Of a stretch of DNA of 46,317 bases, positions 9,162-16,220 are shown piece by piece. Under the pieces are notes generated by a model, which ran no database searches, was not told where the DNA came from, and worked only from the letters and a program-made list of their open reading frames with translations. The stretch comes from Streptomyces sp. SID11385 (lineage in GTDB: Bacteria > Actinomycetota > Actinomycetes > Streptomycetales > Streptomycetaceae): the NCBI RefSeq assembly GCF_010548245.1, contig NZ_JAAGLR010000565.1, positions 1 through 46,317 of the forward strand, given 5' to 3'. Numbering within the stretch: position 1 is the first letter of the stretch; the number at the start of each line of letters is the position of its first letter. The translations under genes and the position numbers were made by a program.

Positions 9162-10084
9162 GCAGCGAGGCCACGGTGGGCGGGGGAGCGGCGGCACGAC
9201 CGCCCCAGTCGCGCGGAGGCGTCTCGGCGTTCCTGCGGCTCGTCATGATCGAGCACTCGGTCTTCGCGCTGCCCTTCGCGTACATCGCGGCGCTCACCGC
9301 GATGTTCCAGGTGGACGAGAACATCCACTGGGGCGATCTGCTCCTCGTGACCGTCGCGATGGTCGGGATGCGGACCTTCGCGATGGCGGCGAACCGGATC
9401 ATCGACCGCGAGATCGACGCCCGCAACCCGCGCACGGCGGGCCGCGAACTCGTCACGGGCGCGGTCTCGGTGCGTTCCGCGTGGACCGGCGCGATCGTCG
9501 CGCTCGCCTTCTACTTCGGCGCGGCGGCACTGCTCAACCCGCTGTGCCTCGCGCTCTCGCCGCTCGCGGTGATCCCGATGGTCGTCTACCCGTACGGGAA
9601 GCGGTTCACGAACTTCCCGCACGCGATCCTCGGCCTGGCGCAGGCGATCGGGCCGATCGGCGCGTGGGTCGCGATCACGGGCGAGTGGTCGTGGCACGCG
9701 GTCGTGCTCGGGATCGCGGTCGGCGTGTGGATCGGCGGCTTCGACCTGATCTTCGCCTGCCAGGACGTCGCGGCCGACCGCGCCCACGGCGTGAAGTCGG
9801 TCCCGGCGCGCTTCGGCATCCCGGCGGCGCTGTGGGGCGCGCGCGCCTCGGCCGTCGTCACGACGGGTCTCCTCGTCTGGTTCGCCCTCCTCACGGACGC
9901 GGGCGTCCTCTTCTGGCTGGGCCTCCTGATCGTCGCGATCGCCTTCGTCTACGAGCACTCCATCGTGCGCCCGCACGACCTGAGCCGCCTGAACCGCGCG
10001 TTCTTCTCGGTGAACGGCTTCATCGGCATCGCGCTCTTCGTGTGCGCGCTGGCGGACCTGGCGGTGCGGGGGCTGACGGTCTGA
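9158..10084 (+). CDS. mqnP: Menaquinone prenyltransferase MqnP (UbiA family)
   Basis: A 308-residue UbiA-superfamily membrane prenyltransferase, expected to attach the polyprenyl chain to 1,4-dihydroxy-6-naphthoate. The first Asp-rich motif is NRIIDREID at about residues 79-87 and the second is QDVAADRAHG near residue 204, with about eight hydrophobic helices around them. The start is the GTG at 9158, which overlaps the TGA of the decarboxylase gene and has AAGGAG at 9144-9149; a small upstream extension in frame lacks any such signal. The pair is clearly translationally coupled, so prenylation and decarboxylation enzymes are made together. Confidence 0.93.
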   Translation: MSSEATVGGGAAARPPQSRGGVSAFLRLVMIEHSVFALPFAYIAALTAMFQVDENIHWGDLLLVTVAMVGMRTFAMAANRIIDREIDARNPRTAGRELVTGAVSVRSAWTGAIVALAFYFGAAALLNPLCLALSPLAVIPMVVYPYGKRFTNFPHAILGLAQAIGPIGAWVAITGEWSWHAVVLGIAVGVWIGGFDLIFACQDVAADRAHGVKSVPARFGIPAALWGARASAVVTTGLLVWFALLTDAGVLFWLGLLIVAIAFVYEHSIVRPHDLSRLNRAFFSVNGFIGIALFVCALADLAVRGLTV

Positions 10085-10152
10085 GGGCTCTCTCCGGGAC
10101 CGGTTCGCGGGAGCGGTGGTTGGCGGGCCTGCCCCGGGGACAGGGCTCGGCC

Positions 10153-10707
10153 GTGAGCACTACGGAACCGGCAACGTGGCTCGGCCGCTTGGAGGACTCC
10201 TTCCCCGGCCGACGCACGGAGGTGGTCAGGGGCGCCCTCGTACAGGAACGGGTCCGGACCTTCCACCGGCAGACGCTGTTTCACGTGGGGGTCGCGCTGG
10301 AGTCGTGCCCCGATGCCCGCTGGGGCTTCGTCAGCGACGCGGTCTTCCCCTTCGACGCCGACACGGAGTTCTGCCCCGATCTCGCCGTCGTGCCGCGCGC
10401 CGACGCGGAGGCGAACCGGCTGGTCCACGCACCGGGGAGCGCCGGGCTCATCGTGGAGATCGCCTCGCCGGGGACCCGGGAGCGCTGCCACTCGCTCAAA
10501 CCGGCGCGGTACGCGGGCGTGGGCATCCCGTACTACGTCGTGCTCGACCCCTACCGCGCCACCTGCGTGACGTACGCACAGCCGGGGGCCGACGGCTATC
10601 GCGCGCGGGACACGGTTCCGTACGGCTCCGTCGTGGCGCTCGACAGTTCCGTACTGGGCCGGGTGCGTATCCCTACCGAGTGCCTCCCGGTGGATTCCGG
10701 CGCCTGA
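10153..10707 (+). CDS. Uma2-family (DUF820) endonuclease-like protein
   Basis: A 184-residue protein of the Uma2/DUF820 family, a PD-(D/E)XK nuclease fold common in Streptomyces and cyanobacteria whose cellular role is unknown. The core is visible as CPDLAVVP, then LIVEIASPGTRERC, then KPARYAGVGIPYYVVLDP, the standard order of acidic residues and the downstream Lys and Tyr-rich strand. I chose the GTG at 10153 because the region upstream reads as non-coding between mqnP and this gene. Its stop is directly adjacent to the stop of the convergent rhomboid gene. Nuclease activity is inferred from family only. Confidence 0.85.
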   Translation: MSTTEPATWLGRLEDSFPGRRTEVVRGALVQERVRTFHRQTLFHVGVALESCPDARWGFVSDAVFPFDADTEFCPDLAVVPRADAEANRLVHAPGSAGLIVEIASPGTRERCHSLKPARYAGVGIPYYVVLDPYRATCVTYAQPGADGYRARDTVPYGSVVALDSSVLGRVRIPTECLPVDSGA

Positions 10708-11307
10708 TCATTTCGCTGGTCGTGGGGTGCGGAAGGCGAAGGCCGCGAGGACGCCGCCGATGAGACCGAAGAGGTGGGCCTGCCAGGAGACGCCGGACTG
10801 GTTGGGGAGGGCGCCCCACAGGATCGAGCCGTAGACGGCGGCGACGATCAGGCCGAGGACGACGTCGACGACGCGGCGGTCGACGAAGCCCCGTACCAGC
10901 AGATAGCCGAAGAGGCCGAAGACGACGCCCGAGGCGCCGGCCGTGACGGAGTGGGGCGGGGCGAGGAGCCAGACGCCGGCGCCGCTCACGATGATCACGA
11001 CCGCCGAGACGGCTATGAGCCGGCCCGCGCCCGAGAGCGCGGTGAGGAAGGCGAGCACGAAGAGCGGGACGCTGTTCGCCGCCAGGTGGTCGTACCCGAA
11101 GTGGAGGAAGGCGGCGGGGATCAGGTCGCGCAGTTCGGAGACGTCGCGGGGGCTGATGCCGTACGTGTCGAGCACGTTCCCGTTCGACTGGTCGTAGAAC
11201 TCCAGGAGCCACAGGAGCGCGAGCCAGCCGCCCGCGAGCAGGGCCGCCGTCTTGAAGCGGCTCCCGCGAGCGGCGGCGGTGCGGGCCGGAGTGGTGCCTG
11301 CCGTCAT
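10708..11307 (-). CDS. Rhomboid-family intramembrane serine protease
   Basis: A 199-residue polytopic protein with the rhomboid catalytic pair: GASG with Ser126 in one helix and His178 (SWQAHLFG) in a later helix. HFGYDHLAAN at 69-78 matches the conserved HxxxxHxxxN-like segment of the oxyanion site. It should cleave transmembrane substrates within the membrane. The start is the ATG at 11307, preceded by GGGGAGGA; an upstream in-frame ATG adds only a Pro/Arg-rich stretch. The gene runs convergently into the Uma2 gene with no gap. Substrates are unknown. Confidence 0.9.
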   Translation of the reverse strand: MTAGTTPARTAAARGSRFKTAALLAGGWLALLWLLEFYDQSNGNVLDTYGISPRDVSELRDLIPAAFLHFGYDHLAANSVPLFVLAFLTALSGAGRLIAVSAVVIIVSGAGVWLLAPPHSVTAGASGVVFGLFGYLLVRGFVDRRVVDVVLGLIVAAVYGSILWGALPNQSGVSWQAHLFGLIGGVLAAFAFRTPRPAK

Positions 11308-11437
11308 GAAGTCCTCCCCCTGTCGACTGTCCGAACGCCCGGGCGGCGCCCCCGGTTCCATCCCTGCGCACTTTCTCCGAAAACCGGCATCCCGGGCGTG
11401 TCGCGCCTCTGCTTATCCACAGGTTCACGGGCGTCGA

Positions 11438-11506
11438 GAGAAAACGTCTCACTCCTGCGGGTGAGGCGTTGTGCGGTTTCCTCGAAGTTATCCACAGATT
11501 TGGCGG
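11438..11506 (+). repeat. Hairpin plus DnaA-box element, copy A
   Basis: A 10-bp hairpin (11445-11454 with 11459-11468, two G-U pairs in RNA) is followed by a 30-base block (11477-11506) containing TTATCCACA. The second copy lies at 30234-30305 on the other strand and matches the block except for one inserted base and one substitution; the left arm CGTCTCACTC is identical. Confidence 0.8.
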
Positions 11507-11561
11507 AGGGGTGGGGGGAGGGGGTGTGGGGGCGAAATACTGGTGTTGGGGTCGCCCCCCA

Positions 11562-11786
11562 GGGCGGGTGGGGGCTGTCCTCGGGCGGGTGGCGCTGTCC
11601 TCGGGGTGGGTGGGGGCTGTCCTCGGGCGGGTGGCGCTGTCCGCGGGGGGATGGCGCCGTCCTCGGGGTGGATGGGCGCCGTCCGCAGGTGGGCGGCCGC
11701 TGTCCGCAGGTGAGTGGGCGCCGTCCGCGAGTGGGCGGGCACTGTCCTCGGGCGGCCGCTGTCCGCAGGTGGGTGGCGCTGCCCGC
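11562..11786. repeat. Imperfect G-rich tandem repeat, 11 units of about 20 bp
   Basis: Eleven head-to-tail units of 17-22 bases, consensus close to GGGTGGGTGGCGCTGTCC plus TC or GC, fill this stretch. Unit boundaries fall at 11562, 11583, 11603, 11625, 11645, 11665, 11687, 11708, 11729, 11750 and 11767. Most units carry several G-runs. Variable unit length argues against a protein-coding repeat. Confidence 0.8.
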
Positions 11787-11841
11787 AGCCCGGTAAGCCC
11801 CTCCGCCGCCCCTCTCGCACGCCCCCTTCACCCCCACCGAC

Positions 11842-11847
11842 TAGGCT
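11842..11847 (+). promoter_or_regulatory. -10 box (TAGGCT) of a predicted leaderless ubiX transcript
   Basis: TAGGCT ends seven bases before the GTG at 11855 and no Shine-Dalgarno sequence lies between. This spacing is the usual signature of leaderless messages in actinobacteria. The -35 hexamer is not clear. Confidence 0.6.
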
Positions 11848-11854
11848 CGACGCC

Positions 11855-12565
11855 GTGGAGCATGCCCAGCCGGACCGTCCTGCCAACCCCTCCGCCTCCC
11901 CGCGCCGCCCGTGGGTCGTCGGTGTCTCCGGTGCCTCCGGTACGCCCTATGCCGCCGCCGTGCTGCGCGCGCTGCTCGACGCGGGGGAGAGCGTGGACGT
12001 CGTCGTGAGCCGGGCCGCGCGGCTCACGCTGCTCGACGAGACCGGGATCTCCTTCCGCGACGCCCACTGGCGCGAGGACCTCGGCGCCTGGCTCGCGCGT
12101 GGCGCCGACGGCAAGCCGCAGACCTTCCCCGTACCGCCGCTCGACGACGTACGGCACTGGCCTGCGGGCGACCTCGGCGCCGGGCCCAGCTCGGGCTCGT
12201 ACCCCGCGAAGGGCATGCTCGTCGTGCCCGCCTCGACCGCCAGCGCGGCGGGCATCGCGCTCGGGCTCTCCAAGGACCTGCTCCAGCGCACCGCGAGCGT
12301 CACCCTCAAGGAGCGGCGCCCCCTCGTCGTCGTCCTGCGCGAGACCCCGCTCAGCCGCCCCACGCTGCAACACCTCCTCGCTCTCGACGGGGCCGGCGCC
12401 GTCGTCCTGCCCGCGTCCCCCGCCTTCTACGCGGGCGCCACGCACCTCCAGGACGCCGTGGACTTCGTCGCGGGGCGCGTACTCGACGCGGTGGGCGTGC
12501 GGCACGGGCTCTACCGCAGGTGGCGCGGCGAGCTGGGCGAGGCGCGGGCCGTACGGGAGGGGTAG
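11855..12565 (+). CDS. ubiX: UbiX-family flavin prenyltransferase
   Basis: A 236-residue UbiX-family enzyme that makes prenylated FMN, the cofactor of UbiD decarboxylases. GVSGASG at residues 23-29 is the flavin-phosphate loop; the C-terminal half keeps LVVVLRETPLSRPTLQHLLAL and ASPAFYAG, also typical. It is about 30-40 residues longer than many UbiX proteins because of an insert around residues 95-110 (DGKPQTFPVPPLDDVRHWP). The GTG start at 11855 is chosen from the -10 box seven bases upstream. It should serve the UbiD-type enzyme encoded at 7710. Confidence 0.92.
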   Translation: MEHAQPDRPANPSASPRRPWVVGVSGASGTPYAAAVLRALLDAGESVDVVVSRAARLTLLDETGISFRDAHWREDLGAWLARGADGKPQTFPVPPLDDVRHWPAGDLGAGPSSGSYPAKGMLVVPASTASAAGIALGLSKDLLQRTASVTLKERRPLVVVLRETPLSRPTLQHLLALDGAGAVVLPASPAFYAGATHLQDAVDFVAGRVLDAVGVRHGLYRRWRGELGEARAVREG

Positions 12566-12631
12566 GGCCCGTACGGGAAGCGGGACTTGGACGGACCGGG
12601 CCGGTGGCCGGGACAGGAGGGGGCGGGGCCG

Positions 12632-12671
12632 GGCGGTACGGCTGGGCGGGCGCCCCCGGGCCCGTACCGCC
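12632..12671. terminator. Hairpin downstream of ubiX
   Basis: GGCGGTACGG at 12632-12641 pairs perfectly with CCGTACCGCC at 12662-12671 around a GC-rich loop. It lies 66 bases after the ubiX stop and before the AT-rich promoter of the Lrp-type gene. Confidence 0.6.
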
Positions 12672-12719
12672 GTAAATGCCGCAGTCACACCTCCGCGCCA
12701 CGCGCATTTCGCAGGAAAC

Positions 12720-12749
12720 TTGCCGTAAGGGCCTTCGATTCTTTATGTA
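12720..12749 (+). promoter_or_regulatory. Promoter of the Lrp/AsnC-type gene
   Basis: TTGCCG (12720-12725) and TATGTA (12744-12749) are spaced by 18 bases within a distinctly AT-rich patch. Lrp-family genes are commonly self-regulated at such sequences, but I cannot define an operator here. Confidence 0.5.
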
Positions 12750-12789
12750 TAAGCTCGCCGGGACGCGAATAATGAAAGGTATCGGGGAT

Positions 12790-13245
12790 ATGGACGCCGT
12801 GGACAGGAAGCTCATCCAGGCCCTGCGGGAGAACGGGCGGGCCTCCTACGCGGAGCTGGGGCGGCTCGTCGGGCTCTCCGGGCCGAGTGTCACGGACCGC
12901 ATCAACCGCCTGGAGGCGGCCGGGGTCATCACCGGCTACCGCGCCACCGTCGACTCCGCCGCGCTCGGCCTCGGCGTCGTCGCGCTCATCGGCATCTCCC
13001 TCAGCGATGCCGCCGACCACGAGGACGTCGCCCAGCGGTTGCGCGATCTGCACGAGATCGAGGACTGCTGGTTCATCGCGGGCGACGACTCGTACATGCT
13101 CAAGGTCCGCGCGGGCGACGTCGACGATCTGGAACGGACGATCCGCCGGCTCTCCGGCACGAAGGGCGTCTCGCGCACCCGTACCACCGTCGTCCTCTCC
13201 ACGAAGTGGGAGAACCGCGTGGGGGAACTGCCCGAGGAGGAGTGA
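12790..13245 (+). CDS. Lrp/AsnC-family transcriptional regulator
   Basis: A 151-residue regulator with the two-part Lrp architecture: an N-terminal winged helix-turn-helix (MDAVDRKLIQAL to RINRLEAAGVITGYR, helix-turn-helix at about 18-40) and a C-terminal RAM ligand-binding and oligomerisation domain (about 66-140, with EDCWFIAGDDSYMLKVRA). It lies between ubiX and mqnE, so it may sense an amino acid and tune menaquinone genes, but that is only positional inference. I chose the ATG at 12790; an ATG at 12772 six codons upstream is a realistic alternative. Confidence 0.9.
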   Translation: MDAVDRKLIQALRENGRASYAELGRLVGLSGPSVTDRINRLEAAGVITGYRATVDSAALGLGVVALIGISLSDAADHEDVAQRLRDLHEIEDCWFIAGDDSYMLKVRAGDVDDLERTIRRLSGTKGVSRTRTTVVLSTKWENRVGELPEEE

Positions 13246-13278
13246 ACGGGCGCCCGTGGGGGAGCGGCGGGCGCGGGG

Positions 13279-13284
13279 TAGCGT
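13279..13284 (+). promoter_or_regulatory. Possible -10 box (TAGCGT) of mqnE
   Basis: TAGCGT lies 37 bases before the mqnE ATG, between the end of the Lrp-type gene and the GGGAGG ribosome site at 13309-13314. No good -35 hexamer is visible, and co-transcription with the upstream regulator is also possible. Confidence 0.35.
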
Positions 13285-13321
13285 GGCAGGGCACGGAACA
13301 CGACATATGGGAGGCGGCCGC

Positions 13322-14488
13322 ATGGACGCGGGACTGAAGCGCGAGCTGGAGCAGAAGGTGCGCGCCGGTGAGCGGCTGACCCGCGAGGACGGCATCGCCC
13401 TGTACGCCTCGGACGACCTCGCCTGGCTCGGCGGCCTCGCGCACGAGGTGCGCACCGCCAAGAACGGCGACGTCACGCACTTCAACGTCAACCGTCACCT
13501 CAACATGACGAACGTGTGCACCGCCTCGTGCGCGTACTGCTCCTTCCAGCGCAAGCCGGGCGAGAAGGACGCGTACACGATGCGCATCGAGGAGGCGGTC
13601 AGGCTCGCCAAGGCGATGGAGGGCGACGGTCTCACCGAGCTGCACATCGTCAACGGCCTCCACCCGACGCTGCCGTGGCGCTACTACCCCCGTTCGCTGA
13701 GCGAGCTGAAGAAGGCGCTCCCGGCGAACGTCGCGCTCAAGGCGTTCACCGCGACCGAGATCCACCACTTCGAGACCATCTCCGGGCTGCCCGCCTCCGA
13801 GATCCTCGACGAACTGATCGACGCCGGGCTGGAATCGCTCACCGGTGGCGGCGCCGAGATCTTCGACTGGGAGGTCCGGCAGCACATCGTCGACCACGAC
13901 ACCCACTGGGAGGACTGGTCGCGCATCCACCGGCTCGCGCACGAGAAGGGGCTCAAGACCCCGGCGACGATGCTCTACGGGCACATCGAGGAGCCCCGGC
14001 ACCGCGTCGACCACGTGCTGCGCCTGCGTGAACTCCAGGACGAGACCGGCGGCTTCCAGGTCTTCATCCCGCTGCGCTACCAGCACGACTTCGTCGACAT
14101 GAAGGACGGCAAGGTCCGCAACCGGCTCCAGGCCCGCACGACGATGGCCTCCGGCGCCGAGGCGCTCAAGACCTTCGCCGTCTCGCGTCTCCTCTTCGAC
14201 AACGTGCCGCACGTCAAGGTCTTCTGGGTCATGCACGGCCTCCAGACCGCGCAGCTCGCCCTCCAGTTCGGTGCCGACGACATGGACGGCTCCGTCGTCG
14301 AGTACAAGATCACGCACGACGCGGACGACTTCGGGACGCCGAACAAGCTGACCCGCGAGGACCTTCTCGACCTGATCCGTGACGCCGGGTTCCGGCCGGT
14401 GGAGCGGAACACGCGGTACGAGATTCTCAAGGAGTACGAGGGGCCGGAGCGGGGGCGGCGGGACGAGCCGCAGGCCATGCGGGTCTGA
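13322..14488 (+). CDS. mqnE: Aminofutalosine synthase MqnE (radical SAM)
   Basis: A 388-residue radical SAM enzyme that joins the MqnA product to S-adenosylmethionine to make aminofutalosine, the second step of the futalosine pathway. The cluster-binding CTASCAYC has Cys66, Cys70 and Cys73. The following regions (HIVNGLHPTLPWRYY, TATEIHHFETISG, GGGAEIFDWEVR, HGHIEEPRHRVDH-like) match the MqnE/MqnC group; the complete match to the first-step partner MqnA nearby favours MqnE over the cyclase MqnC. The ATG at 13322 has GGGAGG seven bases upstream. Length is normal for the family. Confidence 0.94.
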   Translation: MDAGLKRELEQKVRAGERLTREDGIALYASDDLAWLGGLAHEVRTAKNGDVTHFNVNRHLNMTNVCTASCAYCSFQRKPGEKDAYTMRIEEAVRLAKAMEGDGLTELHIVNGLHPTLPWRYYPRSLSELKKALPANVALKAFTATEIHHFETISGLPASEILDELIDAGLESLTGGGAEIFDWEVRQHIVDHDTHWEDWSRIHRLAHEKGLKTPATMLYGHIEEPRHRVDHVLRLRELQDETGGFQVFIPLRYQHDFVDMKDGKVRNRLQARTTMASGAEALKTFAVSRLLFDNVPHVKVFWVMHGLQTAQLALQFGADDMDGSVVEYKITHDADDFGTPNKLTREDLLDLIRDAGFRPVERNTRYEILKEYEGPERGRRDEPQAMRV

Positions 14489-14501
14489 GGGGCGGGAGGG
14501 G

Positions 14502-14614
14502 CCGGGGCTTCGCCCCGGGCCCCGTGCGGGGCGCTGCCCCGCGGCCCCGTGTTCGGGGCTCCGCCCCGGGCCCCGATTTCGGGGCTCCGCCCCGGGCCCC
14601 GCTCCTCAAACGCC
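14502..14614. repeat. Cluster of GC-rich palindromes downstream of mqnE
   Basis: Four short perfect hairpins stand in a row: 14502-14518, 14526-14542, 14554-14568 and 14580-14594, each of the form GGGGC-(3 nt)-GCCCC. They are followed by CTCAAACGCCGGAGGGGC, a word I recognise as frequent in Streptomyces intergenic DNA. The array probably acts as terminator for mqnE and is a dispersed repeat type. Confidence 0.7.
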
Positions 14615-14636
14615 GGAGGGGCTGGATGGTGCGGCT

Positions 14637-14663
14637 GGGCTGGGTGGGCTGGGCTGGGCTGGG
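14637..14663 (+). repeat. GGGCT pentamer run, possible G-quadruplex
   Basis: Six GGG runs (starting at 14637, 14642, 14646, 14651, 14656 and 14661) are separated by one or two bases on the plus strand, about 80 bases before the GNAT gene. This satisfies the usual G-quadruplex pattern. Confidence 0.55.
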
Positions 14664-14732
14664 TGGTGTGGCTGTGCTGGGAGGTGCGGCTGGGTTGGGA
14701 GGCGTGCCCGGGGTGCGGGTGCGGGTAAGGAT

Positions 14733-14738
14733 TACCAT
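14733..14738 (+). promoter_or_regulatory. -10 box (TACCAT) of a predicted leaderless GNAT transcript
   Basis: TACCAT ends six bases before the ATG at 14745 and no ribosome site fits between, pointing to a leaderless message. The -35 region is not recognisable. Confidence 0.55.
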
Positions 14739-14744
14739 GGGGCT

Positions 14745-15269
14745 ATGTCCCTTACCTTCACGCTCGATCCGGCCGTCGATTTCAAGCTTCGTGACGAGAT
14801 CCTCGGTCTCTGGGCCAAGGTCACCAATGCCGGTGGGTCTGTCGGGTTCGTGCCGCCTGTGACTCCGGAGGAGATCCGGCCGCAGCTCGTGAAGCAGCTT
14901 GTGACCATGACCGAGGGCGGCAGTCGGCTGCTCGTCGGGAAGGACGAGGACGGGGTCGTACGGGCCACCGCCTTCCTCACGCTCAACGCGCACCGCCTCA
15001 TGCGGCACTGGCTGTGGCTGTACACCGTCATGGTCGACCCGGACCTCCAGGGCTGTGGCGAGGGGCGGGCGCTCATGGAGGCCGCCGCCGACGCCGCCCG
15101 TTCGCTCGGCGGGATCGAGGCGATCCGCCTCACGTGCCGGGGCGGGCAGGGTCTCGAAGGCTTCTACGAGCGCTGCGGGTACAAGGAGGTCGGGCGGATT
15201 CCGGGCAGCATCCGCGTCGCCCCGGGCGACGACCGCGACGACATCTTCATGCTGCTGCCGCTGACCTGA
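14745..15269 (+). CDS. GNAT-family N-acetyltransferase
   Basis: A 174-residue acetyl-CoA-dependent acyltransferase of the GNAT fold. The CoA pyrophosphate loop is QGCGEG at residues 102-107, preceded by the core strand WLYTVMVDPDL and followed by the helix RALMEAAADAARSLGG; GLEGFYERCGYKEVGR near residues 140-155 is the usual C-terminal segment. The acceptor (small molecule or protein) is unknown. It is preceded by the GC-rich palindromes and G-rich run, and appears to have its own leaderless promoter. Confidence 0.88.
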   Translation: MSLTFTLDPAVDFKLRDEILGLWAKVTNAGGSVGFVPPVTPEEIRPQLVKQLVTMTEGGSRLLVGKDEDGVVRATAFLTLNAHRLMRHWLWLYTVMVDPDLQGCGEGRALMEAAADAARSLGGIEAIRLTCRGGQGLEGFYERCGYKEVGRIPGSIRVAPGDDRDDIFMLLPLT

Positions 15270-15381
15270 CCGGACGGGCGCGCCGCCACCCCCTTGACAG
15301 CGACGGCGGGTCCGCGTGCTTCACTGGGGGATGCGTCCTGCCCCCGCAATGGGCCCATTCGCGACGGAAGAGTGAAGTGAC

Positions 15382-15714
15382 ATGCTCCGTTACACCCTGA
15401 TGCGTTTCGGCGTCTTCGCTGGCTGCTTCGTGGTCGTCTGGGCCCTCGTCTACAGCGGTGTCCTGCCGAAGGGGCTCGGCGACTCCAACTACCTGTGGGT
15501 CATCCTCCTCGCGCTCGTCATCTCCGCGCCGCTCAGCTTCGTCCTGCTGCGCGGTGTACGGGACGACGCCTCGCGGCAGATCGTCGCGCGCGTCGACCGC
15601 GCCAAGGCGAACCTCCAGGCGAGCCAGGAGTCGGAGGACGCGGTCGACGACGCGGCCCGCGCCTCCAGCGGCTCCACCGGCGGTCCGGCGGGCAGCGGGA
15701 CCCGCGCCGCCTGA
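15382..15714 (+). CDS. DUF4229-type small membrane protein
   Basis: A 110-residue protein with two transmembrane helices (residues about 8-26 and 38-57) connected by a short PKGLGDSNY loop, then RGVRDDASRQIVARVDRAKANLQ and a Ser/Gly/Ala-rich tail. This layout matches DUF4229, an actinobacterial family of unknown function. GGAAGAG lies upstream of the ATG. It stands alone, with no obvious operon partner. Confidence 0.8.
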   Translation: MLRYTLMRFGVFAGCFVVVWALVYSGVLPKGLGDSNYLWVILLALVISAPLSFVLLRGVRDDASRQIVARVDRAKANLQASQESEDAVDDAARASSGSTGGPAGSGTRAA

Positions 15715-15975
15715 CGCGAACCTCGCGAAAGCCCCGAAGGGGACGCGCCTCCACGGGGTCCGCCCTCGTTGTGGCGCGAATCACTCGGGCCCCGGGAACC
15801 GGTTCACGCCAATCGGTGTCGCGCCCGCCTGACGCCCCCTCAACTTCCTTACGCCGTCGCCGCATTCCTCCGGGGTGCGGCGATTTCGCATGTCGGCGCC
15901 CGCTCGTCGCCGTCCTGCCGCGCACCCCCGCGTCCGCCCCCGGACCCCCGTGAACGCGCCGTTTCCCGGCCCGCC

Positions 15976-16004
15976 TCAAAGTAAGGCTTTGATTGCCTCA
16001 AAGC
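15976..16004. promoter_or_regulatory. Candidate operator of three TCAAAG half-sites
   Basis: TCAAAG (15976-15981), CTTTGA (15987-15992) and TCAAAG (15998-16003) alternate with five-base spacers, giving two overlapping inverted repeats. The middle half-site overlaps the -35 hexamer of the leader-peptide promoter, as expected for a repressor or roadblock site. The regulator is unknown. Confidence 0.55.
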
Positions 16005-16018
16005 GCTGGTGTTAACGT
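15989..16018 (+). promoter_or_regulatory. Promoter of the leader peptide and symporter
   Basis: TTGATT (15989-15994) and TAACGT (16013-16018) are separated by 18 bases. The -10 box ends seven bases before the leader ATG at 16026, so the message is predicted to start at that codon. Confidence 0.65.
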
Positions 16019-16025
16019 GCTGGAC

Positions 16026-16133
16026 ATGACTCGCGCGACGACACCCCGCCACCCCAGGAGCAGCCTGCTGCTCGTGGCGCGGCTGCATGTCGATCTCTGT
16101 CGCCGGGTCAGCGCGGCCTGTCGGCGCGGCTGA
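16026..16133 (+). CDS. Cysteine-containing leader peptide
   Basis: A 35-codon reading frame ahead of the symporter gene. Its core VARLHVDLCRRVSAAC matches the pattern of actinobacterial putative leader peptides that precede sulfur and cysteine genes, in which ribosome stalling at Cys codons controls downstream expression. Cys codons are at positions 25 and 32, near the end. It has no ribosome site and is predicted to be leaderless from the -10 box seven bases upstream. The 87 bases to the symporter start could form alternative structures; a 12-base direct repeat (GCGCGGCTGAGC, 16124-16135 and 16150-16161) spans its stop. The match is by eye from memory of the family. Confidence 0.75.
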   Translation: MTRATTPRHPRSSLLLVARLHVDLCRRVSAACRRG

Positions 16134-16220
16134 GCGACGCCGTGCGCACGCGCGGCTGAGCACCTCCCCCCGTACCGCCCCCGTCCCCTCCTTTCACCCA
16201 CGCCTCACCGGAGTGTGTCC

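Larger units (their letters stand above)
11308..11854. other. Divergent intergenic region with DnaA-type boxes and G-rich repeats
   Basis: This 547-base gap between the leftward rhomboid gene and the rightward ubiX gene contains two perfect TTATCCACA boxes (11413-11421 and 11488-11496), a hairpin between them, a G-rich tandem repeat block and the ubiX promoter. I see no credible gene in it. Confidence 0.7.

Noticed and set aside
11471..11796. Protein-coding reading of the G-rich tandem repeats
   Set aside because: Unit lengths vary between 17 and 22 bases, so any frame breaks its own repeat pattern, and no ribosome site or family match is present.
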